Assembly (NCBI GenBank): GCA_045567335.1
Contig: JBJLCZ010000012.1
Coordinates: forward strand, 1 to 64,000
Reading direction: 5' to 3'
Length of the DNA: 64,000 nt
DNA from: Pelagilacustribacter sp045567335
GTDB lineage: Bacteria; Pseudomonadota; Alphaproteobacteria; Pelagibacterales; Pelagibacteraceae
The notes below the pieces were generated by a model. It saw only the letters and a program-made list of their open reading frames with translations, was not told the origin of the DNA and did not search any database. The number at the start of each line of letters is the position of its first letter. Position 1 is the first letter of the stretch. The translations under genes were made by a program, and so were the position numbers. Shown here piece after piece: positions 54,728 through 63,890 of this stretch.

Positions 54728-55488
54728 TAAGTATAGATATAATTTCATGCTTGAATGACAACTATTCTTATCTTTTACATGATAAAAAAACTAACGCTGT
54801 TGCAATTATAGATCCTTCAGATTTTAATCCATGTGACCAAGAGATAGAAAAAAAACATAAAAAACTAGACTATATTATAAATACACACCATCATTTTGAT
54901 CATGTGGGAGGCAATGAAGAACTAAAGAAAAAATATGGAGCAAAAGTTTTAGGTTTTGAAAATGATAAAGATCGTATACCTGGTTTAGATAAAGGTTTAA
55001 AAGAAAATGAAAATTTTAAAATTGGAGAAACTTCTTTTAAAGTAATTTTTGTTCCTGGTCACACAAAAGGACATGTTGCTTTTTATTCAGAACAAGAAAA
55101 AATAATTTTTACTGGTGATGCTTTATTTTCACTAGGTTGTGGCAGAATATTTGAAGGTACATACATAGATATGTTTGATTCCTTGAAGAAGATAAAAAAT
55201 TTACCAAAAAAAACAAAAATCTATTGTGGTCATGAGTATACTAAAAATAATTTTGATTTTTGTAACAAATATGACACCAAAAATAAAAATTTGTCTAAGA
55301 AATTTGATTTTATAAATAATAAATTAAATAATAACCTTCCTACTATTCCAGTTACTCTTGAAGATGAAATAAATACTAATATCTTTTTAAGATGTGATAA
55401 AAGCGATATTAAAATGTCCCTTAATATGCCTGAAGCTTCTGAGGAACTTATTTTTAAGAAATTGCGCGATTTAAAGGACGAATTTTGA
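54724..55488 (+). CDS. gloB: Hydroxyacylglutathione hydrolase (glyoxalase II)
   Basis: A 254-residue metallo-beta-lactamase-fold enzyme. THHHFDHVGG near residue 57, GHTKGHVAFY, FTGDALFSLGCGRIFEG and YCGHEYT supply the metal ligands. It hydrolyses lactoylglutathione from methylglyoxal removal. Length matches (about 250). It closes the metXW unit; the rplU promoter follows. Confidence 0.93.
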   Translation: MISIDIISCLNDNYSYLLHDKKTNAVAIIDPSDFNPCDQEIEKKHKKLDYIINTHHHFDHVGGNEELKKKYGAKVLGFENDKDRIPGLDKGLKENENFKIGETSFKVIFVPGHTKGHVAFYSEQEKIIFTGDALFSLGCGRIFEGTYIDMFDSLKKIKNLPKKTKIYCGHEYTKNNFDFCNKYDTKNKNLSKKFDFINNKLNNNLPTIPVTLEDEINTNIFLRCDKSDIKMSLNMPEASEELIFKKLRDLKDEF

Positions 55489-55498
55489 TTCATAAATC

Positions 55499-55526
55499 TT
55501 GACTTGAATATCTTTCAAGTTATATT
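55499..55526 (+). promoter_or_regulatory. Promoter of the rplU-rpmA-obgE operon
   Basis: TTGACT (55499-55504) and TATATT (55521-55526) with 16-base spacing lie in the 64-base gap after gloB. A ribosome-site-like AAAGGA lies 10 bases before the rplU ATG. Confidence 0.55.
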
Positions 55527-55552
55527 GCCTTAAATTTAAAGGAATTTAATAT

Positions 55553-55963
55553 ATGTCATTTGCGATAATAGAAACTGGTGGAAAACAATACAAAGTATCA
55601 GCTAGTAAAATATTAGAAATTGAAAAATTGAAAGTAGAAAAAGGTAAGATTATTCAATTTAAAAAAGTTTTACTCTTAAACAATAATAAAGATACTGTAA
55701 TTGGTAACCCAAATATTGAGGGAGCGATAGTAGAGGCAAAATTATTAGATACTGTAAAAGATAGAACAATTTTGGTATTCCATAAAAGAAGAAGAAAACA
55801 TTCGAGAAAAAAAAATGGTCATAGACAAAGGCACGCAAAAATACAAATAACAAAAATTGTCGCTAAAGGTGGCAAGGTTATTTCTGAGGCTAAAATTGAA
55901 GAAAAGAAAAAAAAAATTATTAATAAAAAAAAAGAGAGTAAAAAAGCAATTACTAAAAAATAG
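55553..55963 (+). CDS. rplU: Large ribosomal subunit protein bL21 with Lys-rich tail
   Basis: A 136-residue L21. The N-terminal FAIIETGGKQYKVS and the KRRRKHSRKKNGHRQRHAKI block are standard. Most bacterial L21 proteins are 100-105 residues; the extra C-terminal tail of about 30 residues is mainly Lys and Glu (EEKKKKIINKKKESKKAI). It is followed by rpmA after nine bases in the usual order. Confidence 0.95.
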   Translation: MSFAIIETGGKQYKVSASKILEIEKLKVEKGKIIQFKKVLLLNNNKDTVIGNPNIEGAIVEAKLLDTVKDRTILVFHKRRRKHSRKKNGHRQRHAKIQITKIVAKGGKVISEAKIEEKKKKIINKKKESKKAITKK

Positions 55964-55972
55964 GAATTTCAG

Positions 55973-56227
55973 ATGGCAACAAAAAAAGCAGGTGGATCAT
56001 CACGGAACGGTCGAGATAGCAAAGGTCGTCGATTAGGTGTAAAAAAATATGGTGACCAATTAGTAATTCCTGGAAATATAATTGTAAGACAGAGAGGTAC
56101 TAAAATTCATCCAGGCGAAAATGTGGGGATGGGGAAAGATCACTCTATTTTTTCACTTATAAAAGGCAAAGTAAAATTTAAAAAAGCAAAATTGAACAGA
56201 ACATTTGTTTCTGTTATTCCAAATTAA
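55973..56227 (+). CDS. rpmA: Large ribosomal subunit protein bL27
   Basis: An 84-residue L27. MATKKAGGSSRNGRDSKGRR and GNIIVRQRGTKIHPGENVGMG are diagnostic. The N-terminus reaches the peptidyl-transferase centre. No cleavable N-terminal extension of the Firmicutes type is present. Confidence 0.97.
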   Translation: MATKKAGGSSRNGRDSKGRRLGVKKYGDQLVIPGNIIVRQRGTKIHPGENVGMGKDHSIFSLIKGKVKFKKAKLNRTFVSVIPN

Positions 56228-56259
56228 TTATAAATAACTTTAGTTATTTAAAATCCAAA

Positions 56260-57246
56260 ATGAAATTTTTAGATCAAGCAAAAATCTATATAAAAGCTGG
56301 AAATGGAGGCTCTGGGTCTGCAAGTTTTAGAAGAGAAAAATTTATAGAATATGGTGGACCAGATGGTGGTGATGGAGGAGATGGAGGGTCTATTATTTTT
56401 AAGTCTGAAAGAAACTTAAATACATTGATTGATTTTAGATATTCTCAACACTTTAAGGCTAACGCAGGACAAAATGGAAGTAAAAGAAATAAAACTGGCG
56501 CTGGCGGAAAAGACTTAATTATTAAAGTTCCTGTCGGCACACAAATTTACGAGGAGGATAATAATACTTTAATATATGATTTTATTAAAAATAATGAAAA
56601 ATTTTTAGTCGCTTATGGAGGCAAAGGTGGTTTGGGCAATGTTAGATTTAAAAGCTCAACGAATCGCGCTCCTAAAAAAACTACAAAAGGTAAAGTTGGG
56701 CAAGAGTTTTGGATATGGCTACAATTAAAAGTTATTGCTGATATAGGTATTATTGGTCTTCCAAATGCTGGTAAGTCAAGTCTATTAGCCTCAATAACAA
56801 AAGCTAGACCTAAAATTGCAAGTTACCCATTCACTACTTTAAATCCAAATTTAGGAGTTTCTTATTACAATAATAAAGAAGTTACTTTAGCAGATATACC
56901 TGGCTTAGTAGAAGGTGCACATAAAGGCGTTGGTTTAGGTGATAAATTTCTTAGACATATAGAAAGATGTAAAGCTTTATTGCATTTAATAGATTTATCT
57001 GAGGATAATTTATTAGACAATTATCTTAAAATTAGAAATGAGATATCAAAATATGATGATATTCTTAGTAAAAAAAAAGAAATCATATTTTTCAATAAAT
57101 CTGATTTACTAAAAGAAGAAGAAATAGACTTAAAATTAAAAAAATTTAAAGATAAAATTAAAAATAAATATGAAATTATTTCAGTTTTTTCTCAGAAAGA
57201 TTTAAAAAAAATTAAAAAAATATTACTTAAAAATGTTGCTAAATAA
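56260..57246 (+). CDS. obgE: Obg-type GTPase, short C-terminus
   Basis: A 328-residue ribosome-associated GTPase. The glycine-rich Obg fold occupies residues 1-158 (FRREKFIEYGGPDGGDGG), then the G domain with GLPNAGKSSLL near residue 163, TLNPNLG, ADIPGLVEGA and NKSDLL. It ends right after the G domain, so the C-terminal OCT region of longer Obg proteins is absent. It overlaps proB by 14 bases. Confidence 0.95.
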   Translation: MKFLDQAKIYIKAGNGGSGSASFRREKFIEYGGPDGGDGGDGGSIIFKSERNLNTLIDFRYSQHFKANAGQNGSKRNKTGAGGKDLIIKVPVGTQIYEEDNNTLIYDFIKNNEKFLVAYGGKGGLGNVRFKSSTNRAPKKTTKGKVGQEFWIWLQLKVIADIGIIGLPNAGKSSLLASITKARPKIASYPFTTLNPNLGVSYYNNKEVTLADIPGLVEGAHKGVGLGDKFLRHIERCKALLHLIDLSEDNLLDNYLKIRNEISKYDDILSKKKEIIFFNKSDLLKEEEIDLKLKKFKDKIKNKYEIISVFSQKDLKKIKKILLKNVAK

Positions 57247-58327
57247 ATCAAAAAAAATTGTAATAAAATTAGGATCTTCAACTATAGTAGATAAAAAAGG
57301 TATTTTTAAAAAAAAATGGTTTTTAAGCTTACTAAAAGATATTAAAAAATTAAAAAAAGGTAGGGATATAGTAATTGTATCTTCAGGAGCAATAGCTCTT
57401 GGACAAAGTTATTTAAAGATAAAAAAGAAAAAAATTAAACTTGAAATGAGTCAAGCTATTGCTGCCGTTGGTCAAATTCATCTAATAGATAATTTTAAAG
57501 TAATGTTTAAAAAAATTAATATTAAAATAGGGCAAATTTTAATAACACCAGATGATACTGAACAAAGAAGAAGAGCACTAAATGCAAGAAGAACTTTTGA
57601 AAATTTATTTGCTCTTGATGCAGTCCCTATTGTTAATGAAAATGATACTACGGCTACTTCAGAGATAAAATATGGAGATAACGATAGACTAGCGGCTAGA
57701 GTTGCTCAAATTATTGGAGCTGATACTCTAATTATCTTTTCTGATATTGATGGTCTTTATGAGGACTCTAAAAGTAAAAAAAAATTAATAAAAGAAGTTA
57801 AAAATTTAAATAAAAAAATATACTCTCTAGTTGATAAAAAAATTAACTATCTTGGATCTGGTGGCATGACAACCAAACTAGAAGCAGCAAAAATTTGCAT
57901 GAATTCAGGATGTAGAATGATAATTGCTAATGGTCAATATTTAAATCCATTAAGCAAGTTGATGTCAGGAAAGACTTATACTTCTTTTGAGCCTAAAATT
58001 TCAACTTTAGATGCAAGAAAAAAATGGATAGTTAGCTCGATTAATTCTTCTGCTAAGATATATATAGATAAAGGTGCTGCTAAGGCTTTAAGTAATGGTA
58101 AAAGTTTACTTGCAGCTGGAGTGGTAAATGTAAAAGGAAACTTTAAAAAAGGTGAAAATATTTTAATTGTTGATAAGGATGATAATGAATTAGCTAGAGG
58201 TTTATCATCATTTTCTTCATATGAAATTAACAAGATTAAAGGACTTCATAGTAATCAGATTGAAAATATACTTGGTTATGCTAGTAAATCTGAAATAATA
58301 CATAAAGATGACATGGTAAAATTATAA
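57233..58327 (+). CDS. proB: Glutamate 5-kinase
   Basis: A 364-residue amino-acid kinase that starts proline synthesis. KIVIKLGSSTIVDKKG, VSSGAIALG, IPIVNENDTTA-like VPIVNENDT, and GSGGMTTKLEAA are the family blocks. A C-terminal PUA domain follows (about 270-364: KIYIDKGAAKALSNGKSLL). It overlaps obgE and precedes proA by one base. Confidence 0.96.
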   Translation: MLLNKSKKIVIKLGSSTIVDKKGIFKKKWFLSLLKDIKKLKKGRDIVIVSSGAIALGQSYLKIKKKKIKLEMSQAIAAVGQIHLIDNFKVMFKKINIKIGQILITPDDTEQRRRALNARRTFENLFALDAVPIVNENDTTATSEIKYGDNDRLAARVAQIIGADTLIIFSDIDGLYEDSKSKKKLIKEVKNLNKKIYSLVDKKINYLGSGGMTTKLEAAKICMNSGCRMIIANGQYLNPLSKLMSGKTYTSFEPKISTLDARKKWIVSSINSSAKIYIDKGAAKALSNGKSLLAAGVVNVKGNFKKGENILIVDKDDNELARGLSSFSSYEINKIKGLHSNQIENILGYASKSEIIHKDDMVKL

Positions 58328-58328
58328 A

Positions 58329-59570
58329 ATGAACTACTTAAAAAAAATAGGTAAAAATGCTCAAATTGCTTACAAAAAAATTAATAAAATTGAACATAAA
58401 AAAATAAATAAAGTTCTAGAGAGTTATAATAGGTCTATACTTTCCAACAAAAAATTAATTATTAAACAAAATATTATAGATGTAAAACTCGCAAAAAGAA
58501 AAAATTTAATAGATAGATTAATTTTAAATGACAGAAGGATAGATGGAATACGTAGTTCTATTAACGATATTATTAAATTTAAAAATCCTTTAAATAAAAC
58601 ATTAGCGGAATGGAAAAGACCAAATGGGCTTAAAATAAAAAGGGTGACTACCCCAATTGGAGTTATAGGAGTTATTTATGAGAGTAGGCCAAATGTTACA
58701 GCTGATGTTTCAGCTTTGTGTTTCAAATCTGGTAATTGTGCAATACTAAAAGGTGGTACTGAAGCTTTTAATTCAAATAAAATATTAGTTAATCTTTTTA
58801 GAAACTCACTTTCAAAACACAATATAGATAAAAATTCTGTGCAATTTATAGAAAAAAAAGATCGAAAAGTGGTGGATTATCTTTTATCTAAAATGACAAA
58901 TTATATAGATGTTATTGTTCCTAGAGGAGGCAAAAGTTTAGTGGAAAAAGTACAAAAATTTTCAAGAGTTCATGTAATTGGCCATCTTGAAGGTCTTTGT
59001 CATATATATGTTAATAAAAACTCTAATATTAATATGGCAACCAAGATTATTCATAACGCCAAAATGAGAAGAACCAGCATATGTGGAGCTGTAGAAACAG
59101 TACTAATTGATACTAAGTCATTAAAAACGCATGCAAAACCAATAATTGAAAAATTAATTTCATCAGGATGTTTTGTGTTAGTAGATAAAAAAATTAATAA
59201 AATTTTTAATAACAAACTTAAATTAGCTAAAGAAATTGATTGGAAAACAGAATATCTAGATGCAAAAATTTCTATTAAAACTGTTTCAGGGGTTCATGAT
59301 GCAATAGCACATATACAAAAATATGGAACCATGCATACTGATAGTATCATTACCAATAATTTCAAAACTGCAAAAATTTTCCTTGATGGTGTTAATAGTT
59401 CTATAGCGATGCACAATGTTTCCACTCAATTTGCTGACGGTGGAGAATTTGGATTTGGTGGAGAAATTGGAATATCAACAAATAAACTTCCTCCACGTGG
59501 TCCGGTTGGAATTGAACAACTGACATCTTACAAATACATGGTTAAAGGAAAAGGTACTATTAGGTCATAA
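58329..59570 (+). CDS. proA: Glutamate-5-semialdehyde dehydrogenase
   Basis: A 413-residue dehydrogenase. VIGVIYESRPNVTADVSALCFKSGN, the VIVPRGGKSLV cofactor region, and the catalytic Cys in MRRTSICGAVETVL are present, then FADGGEFGFGGEIGIST near the end. It reduces glutamyl phosphate to the semialdehyde that cyclises toward proline. It works with ProB, one base upstream. Confidence 0.96.
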   Translation: MNYLKKIGKNAQIAYKKINKIEHKKINKVLESYNRSILSNKKLIIKQNIIDVKLAKRKNLIDRLILNDRRIDGIRSSINDIIKFKNPLNKTLAEWKRPNGLKIKRVTTPIGVIGVIYESRPNVTADVSALCFKSGNCAILKGGTEAFNSNKILVNLFRNSLSKHNIDKNSVQFIEKKDRKVVDYLLSKMTNYIDVIVPRGGKSLVEKVQKFSRVHVIGHLEGLCHIYVNKNSNINMATKIIHNAKMRRTSICGAVETVLIDTKSLKTHAKPIIEKLISSGCFVLVDKKINKIFNNKLKLAKEIDWKTEYLDAKISIKTVSGVHDAIAHIQKYGTMHTDSIITNNFKTAKIFLDGVNSSIAMHNVSTQFADGGEFGFGGEIGISTNKLPPRGPVGIEQLTSYKYMVKGKGTIRS

Positions 59571-59575
59571 TTTTA

Positions 59576-60112
59576 ATGCTTAAATCAACTAATAAGTATA
59601 TTGGTATATTAGGTGGAAGTTTTGACCCTCCTCATGAAGGACATGTCAAAATAAGTTATGTAAGTTGTAAAAAATTAAAATTAAAAAAACTTCACTGGGT
59701 AATAACAAAAAAAAATCCATTTAAAAAAAAATCTTTTTTTTCTTTAAATGAACGTATAAAGAAATGTAAAAAAATTACTAAAAAAAATAAAAAAATTAAA
59801 ATACATTTTTTAGAAGATAAATTTAAATCAAATAAAACTATTGATATATTAAAATTTTTTATCAAAAAAAATGTAAAATCTAATTATTATTTGATTATAG
59901 GATCAGATAATCTAATAAATTTTCATAAATGGAAAAGATGGAAATTAATATTGAAAATGTGCAAATTAGTAATATTTTCAAGAAAAGGCTTTGAAAAAGA
60001 AGCTAAAAAATCCCAAGTAATGAAATATCTGAAAAAAAAAGAATTTATATACATAAAAAATAATAAAATTGATATTTCTTCTTCTCAATTGAGGAAATTT
60101 TATTTAAAGTAA
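59576..60112 (+). CDS. nadD: Nicotinate-nucleotide adenylyltransferase
   Basis: A 178-residue NAD-biosynthesis enzyme. GGSFDPPHEGHVKIS near residue 14 is the nucleotidyltransferase motif, NPFKKK and IGSDNLINFHKWKRW follow, and ISSSQLR is the C-terminal ISSTxIR block. The usual length is about 190-210, so it is a little short. Gene order proA-nadD-rsfS is standard in Alphaproteobacteria. Confidence 0.94.
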   Translation: MLKSTNKYIGILGGSFDPPHEGHVKISYVSCKKLKLKKLHWVITKKNPFKKKSFFSLNERIKKCKKITKKNKKIKIHFLEDKFKSNKTIDILKFFIKKNVKSNYYLIIGSDNLINFHKWKRWKLILKMCKLVIFSRKGFEKEAKKSQVMKYLKKKEFIYIKNNKIDISSSQLRKFYLK

Positions 60113-60121
60113 TTACTTTCA

Positions 60122-60469
60122 ATGGAAATAATTGATATTAAAAAATTTATAGAAAAGACTTTAGACGATAATAAAGCAAATAACATTATATCAATAGATT
60201 TAAAAAAAAAATCATATATAGCAGACTATATGATAATAGCTTCCGGGACATCCTCGAGACATTTACAATCATTATCCGAAATTTTAGTTTCAGAGTTAAA
60301 AAAAAATGGTTTTAATAATTGTAGAATTGAAGGATCAGATAGTAATGAGTGGAAACTGGTTGATGCAATTGATGTCATAATTCATATTTTTCATCCTGAT
60401 AAAAGAAAATTTTATGACTTAGAAAAAATGTGGTCTGAGCCTTTACCTAAAGACAAGGCTATAATATGA
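60122..60469 (+). CDS. rsfS: Ribosome silencing factor RsfS
   Basis: A 115-residue protein that binds L14 and blocks subunit joining in starvation. DYMIIASGTSSRHLQSLSEIL and GSDSNEWKLVDAIDVIIHIF are the signature blocks. It overlaps ctpA by four bases. In larger alphaproteobacterial genomes rlmH and an EnvC-like gene come between these two; here nothing does. Confidence 0.95.
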   Translation: MEIIDIKKFIEKTLDDNKANNIISIDLKKKSYIADYMIIASGTSSRHLQSLSEILVSELKKNGFNNCRIEGSDSNEWKLVDAIDVIIHIFHPDKRKFYDLEKMWSEPLPKDKAII

Positions 60470-61608
60470 ACAAAAAAATTTTTACTTTATTTTTTTTAAT
60501 ATTTTTGAATACAAATATTTCATATTCAAAAAATTCAAATGATTTTTATAAAAAAATAGATTTATTTGGTGAAGTTTTAGAAAAAATTAAAGAAGAATAT
60601 GTGGATGAAATAGACCAAGCAGATGTCATGGATTCTGCTATTAACGGTGTGCTTCAATCTTTAGACCCATATTCAGCTTACATGAGTCCTGAAATTTTTA
60701 AGAATATGCAAACAGAAACAAAAGGAGAATTTGGAGGTTTGGGAATAGAAATTAGCATGGAAGCAGGTGTTGTAAAAGTTATTGCTCCTATAGCTGACAC
60801 ACCTGCTGATAAAGCTGGGATTAAAGCTGGGGACTACATTGTAAGAATAGAAAATAAACAAGTTCAAGGCAAAACTCTAAGCGAGGCAGTCAAATTGATG
60901 AGAGGACCTGTAGGCACAAGTATAAAACTTACAGTTAGGCGAAAAGGAAAAAGGAAAGCGATTGAGTTTGAAATTAAAAGAGAGATTATAGAAGTCAAAT
61001 CTGTTTCTGCTAAAATAATTAAAGAAAAAAATAATATTGCATATCTTAGAATAAAATCCTTTAATGAAAATAGTGACGAACAACTTTTTAAAAAAATTAA
61101 AAAATTTGAGAAAGAAAAAAAACCTATAGGATATATTATAGATTTAAGAAATAATCCTGGTGGACTCTTAACTCAAGCTATAAATATTACAGATCTTTTT
61201 TTAGATGATGGTGAAATACTTTCAACAAAAGGAAGGCGTATAAGTGAAACAAGAAAATTTTTTGCAAAAAAAGGAGATGTAATCAAAGGTAAACCAATTA
61301 TTGTGTTAATAAATAATGGTTCTGCTTCTGCATCTGAAATACTTGCAGGGGCTCTTAAAGATCACAAGAGAGCAATTATTCTTGGTGAAACTACTTTTGG
61401 AAAAGGCTCAGTTCAATCAATAGTTCCGTTAAGAAATGGAGGAGGTATAAGACTTACTATATCTAAATATTATTTGCCGTCAGGAAAATCTATATCTGAA
61501 ATAGGAGTGAAACCAGATATTTTAGTAGAGGAGTCAAGTGACTCATTTAGAATCGAAACAGAAACCGATAATCAATTAAGATATGCGGTTAATTTGCTCA
61601 AGTCTTAA
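60466..61608 (+). CDS. ctpA: S41 family C-terminal processing peptidase
   Basis: A 380-residue periplasmic serine protease. The signal peptide covers residues 1-22 (IFTLFFLIFLNTNISYS). The PDZ domain (about 85-160) includes GGLGIEI and GIKAGDYIVRIENKQV. The S41 core has LRNNPGGLL, nucleophile Ser in NNGSASASEI and the Lys partner in TFGKGSVQS. It processes or degrades periplasmic C-terminal tails. It lies six bases before rppH. Confidence 0.95.
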   Translation: MNKKIFTLFFLIFLNTNISYSKNSNDFYKKIDLFGEVLEKIKEEYVDEIDQADVMDSAINGVLQSLDPYSAYMSPEIFKNMQTETKGEFGGLGIEISMEAGVVKVIAPIADTPADKAGIKAGDYIVRIENKQVQGKTLSEAVKLMRGPVGTSIKLTVRRKGKRKAIEFEIKREIIEVKSVSAKIIKEKNNIAYLRIKSFNENSDEQLFKKIKKFEKEKKPIGYIIDLRNNPGGLLTQAINITDLFLDDGEILSTKGRRISETRKFFAKKGDVIKGKPIIVLINNGSASASEILAGALKDHKRAIILGETTFGKGSVQSIVPLRNGGGIRLTISKYYLPSGKSISEIGVKPDILVEESSDSFRIETETDNQLRYAVNLLKS

Positions 61609-61614
61609 ATAAAA

Positions 61615-62085
61615 ATGAATAATAGAAAATTACCGCTAAGAACAGGTGTAGGAATTGTTGTTCTTAATTCAAAAAATAAAGTTTTTGTAGCTAAAAGAAA
61701 AGATAACCCAATAGATAAATGGCAAATGCCCCAAGGTGGTGTAGATAATGGAGAATCTTTACTAGCAGCAATGAAAAGAGAATTGATGGAAGAAACCAGC
61801 ATTTCAAATATTAAAATTTTAAAAGAGGTGGATTATTGGATGGAATATAAATTACCTAAACGACTTATCGGAATAATATGGAAAGGAAAATATTCTGGCC
61901 AAAAGCAGAAATGGTTTATAGTAAGGTTTTTAGGAAAAGACAGTGAAATTAATATAAAAACAAAAAATCCAGAGTTTATCGAGTGGAAATGGATCAAAAT
62001 TAAAGAGCTACCCGAAGTAATTGTAGATTTTAAAAAAAAAGTTTACGAAAAAGTAGTTTTAGAGTTAGCAGATTTTAACGATTAA
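61615..62085 (+). CDS. rppH: RNA pyrophosphohydrolase (Nudix)
   Basis: A 156-residue Nudix enzyme expected to remove 5' pyrophosphate from mRNA or cleave dinucleoside polyphosphates. The Nudix box is GGVDNGESLLAAMKRELMEE followed by TSI; the final Gly of the consensus box (EExGU) is Ser here. RTGVGIVVLN near the start and WKWIKIKELPE near the end fit RppH. It overlaps the convergent atpC by 11 bases. Confidence 0.92.
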   Translation: MNNRKLPLRTGVGIVVLNSKNKVFVAKRKDNPIDKWQMPQGGVDNGESLLAAMKRELMEETSISNIKILKEVDYWMEYKLPKRLIGIIWKGKYSGQKQKWFIVRFLGKDSEINIKTKNPEFIEWKWIKIKELPEVIVDFKKKVYEKVVLELADFND

Positions 62086-62467
62086 TTTCTTTTAGAGCAT
62101 TAATTTTGTAAGAAAGAACATATTTATCTTTATCATTTAAGTCATTGTTTCTCTCTAATTTTTTTACGTCATCAAGCATTTTATTTATTTCTAATTTACT
62201 GAAATCTTTTTTATTTTTTATGGTAGAAGATAAAATTAGTAAGTTGTTATTAAAAAATTCTACTGTTCCTTCTTCAACATAGTATTTTTCAAAATTACCA
62301 TTAACTTTTACCTCTATTAGTCCTGGCCTTAAAAAAGTTATTAAAGAGATATGATCTTTTAAAATTGTCATAATTCCCTCAAAAGCAGGTATTATAGCTT
62401 CTGTAGTTTGAGTCTTTAATACTGTTTCAGCAGGAGTAATTATCTCTAAATTAAAACTATTAGACAT
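62075..62467 (-). CDS. atpC: ATP synthase epsilon subunit
   Basis: A 130-residue F1 epsilon subunit. The N-terminal beta-sandwich contains FNLEIITPAETVLKTQ and IPAFEGIMTILKDH; a helical C-terminal part of about 45 residues follows. Its start overlaps the atpD stop by one base. It links F1 to the rotor ring and restrains ATP hydrolysis. Confidence 0.95.
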   Translation of the reverse strand: MSNSFNLEIITPAETVLKTQTTEAIIPAFEGIMTILKDHISLITFLRPGLIEVKVNGNFEKYYVEEGTVEFFNNNLLILSSTIKNKKDFSKLEINKMLDDVKKLERNNDLNDKDKYVLSYKINALKEINR

Positions 62468-63888
62468 TATGCAGCAGTATCTTTTGACATTTTTTCAGCT
62501 TTTTCAATTACTTCTTCTATGGATCCAACCATATAAAAAGCTGCTTCTGGAAGACTGTCATATTCACCCTTGCAGATAGCATCAAATCCTTTAATTGTAG
62601 ATTCTAAATCAACTAATTTTCCCGGTGATCCGGTAAAGACCTCGGCAACAAAAAAAGGTTGAGATAAAAATCTTTGAATTTTTCGCGCTCTTGCAACAGT
62701 AAGTTTGTCCTCTTCTGACAATTCATCCATTCCTAAAATAGCAATTATATCTTGGAGTGATTTATAAGCCTGTAAAATTTTTTGGACTTCTCTTGCAACT
62801 CTATAATGTTCTTCTCCTACAACTCTTGGATCTAAAATTCTTGAAGTTGAATCTAATGGATCTACAGCAGGATAAATTCCCAACTCAGCTATTTGCCTTG
62901 ACAACACTGTAGTAGCATCCAAGTGAGAGAAAGATGTCGCCGGAGCTGGATCGGTCAAATCATCTGCAGGAACATATATAGCCTGAACAGAAGTAATTGA
63001 TCCTTTTCCAGTAGAAGTTATTCTTTCTTGTAAGTTTCCCATATCTGTAGCTAAAGTAGGTTGATAACCAACTGCAGATGGAATTCTTCCTAATAAAGCA
63101 GAAACTTCAGATCCAGCTTGAGTGAATCTAAATATATTGTCCACAAAAAACAGTACGTCTTGTCCCTCTTTATCTCTAAAATATTCAGCTACAGTTAAAC
63201 CTGTTAATGCTACTCTTGCTCTTGCTCCAGGAGGTTCATTCATTTGTCCATACACTAGAGCTGCTTTTGATCCCTTTCCGTCAGTCTTAATTACTCCGGA
63301 TTCAATCATTTCATGATAGAGATCGTTGCCTTCTCTAGTTCTTTCACCCACTCCAGCAAAAACTGAAAAGCCACCATGTGCTTTTGCAATATTGTTAATT
63401 AGTTCCATTATAGTGACTGTTTTTCCAACACCGGCTCCACCAAATAATCCAATTTTTCCACCTTTTGCGTAAGGTGCTAATAAATCTATAACTTTTATTC
63501 CTGTGACTAAAATTTCTGTTTCAGTCGATTGATCAGTAAATTTAGGTGCTTGCCTATGTATTGGCCATTTTTCTTTAGTTTTAACTTCTCCCTTTTCATC
63601 TATTGGTTGGCCTATGACATTTATAATTCTACCAAGAGTTTCTGGTCCAACAGGAACACTTATAGGAGCACCGGTATTAATAACTTCATCTCCACGTTTA
63701 AGTCCCTCAGTAGCATCCATAGCTATAGTTCTTACACTGCTTTCTCCTAGGTGCTGAGCTACCTCTAATATTAATTTATTTCCTCCGTTATTCACTTCTA
63801 AGGCAGTGTAGATTTCAGGCAAATCACCTTCAAAACTAACATCTACCACGGCTCCAATTAATTGTGTTATTTTTCCTTTTTTTTCCAT
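62467..63888 (-). CDS. atpD: ATP synthase beta subunit
   Basis: The 473-residue catalytic F1 beta subunit. The Walker A loop is GGAGVGKTV near residue 151; GERTREGNDLYHEM, Walker B VLFFVDNIFRF, and ALLGRIPSAVGYQPTL follow. Length and sequence are standard. Order atpG-atpD-atpC on the minus strand is the end of the usual F1 operon. Confidence 0.98.
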   Translation of the reverse strand: MEKKGKITQLIGAVVDVSFEGDLPEIYTALEVNNGGNKLILEVAQHLGESSVRTIAMDATEGLKRGDEVINTGAPISVPVGPETLGRIINVIGQPIDEKGEVKTKEKWPIHRQAPKFTDQSTETEILVTGIKVIDLLAPYAKGGKIGLFGGAGVGKTVTIMELINNIAKAHGGFSVFAGVGERTREGNDLYHEMIESGVIKTDGKGSKAALVYGQMNEPPGARARVALTGLTVAEYFRDKEGQDVLFFVDNIFRFTQAGSEVSALLGRIPSAVGYQPTLATDMGNLQERITSTGKGSITSVQAIYVPADDLTDPAPATSFSHLDATTVLSRQIAELGIYPAVDPLDSTSRILDPRVVGEEHYRVAREVQKILQAYKSLQDIIAILGMDELSEEDKLTVARARKIQRFLSQPFFVAEVFTGSPGKLVDLESTIKGFDAICKGEYDSLPEAAFYMVGSIEEVIEKAEKMSKDTAA

Positions 63889-63890
63889 AA

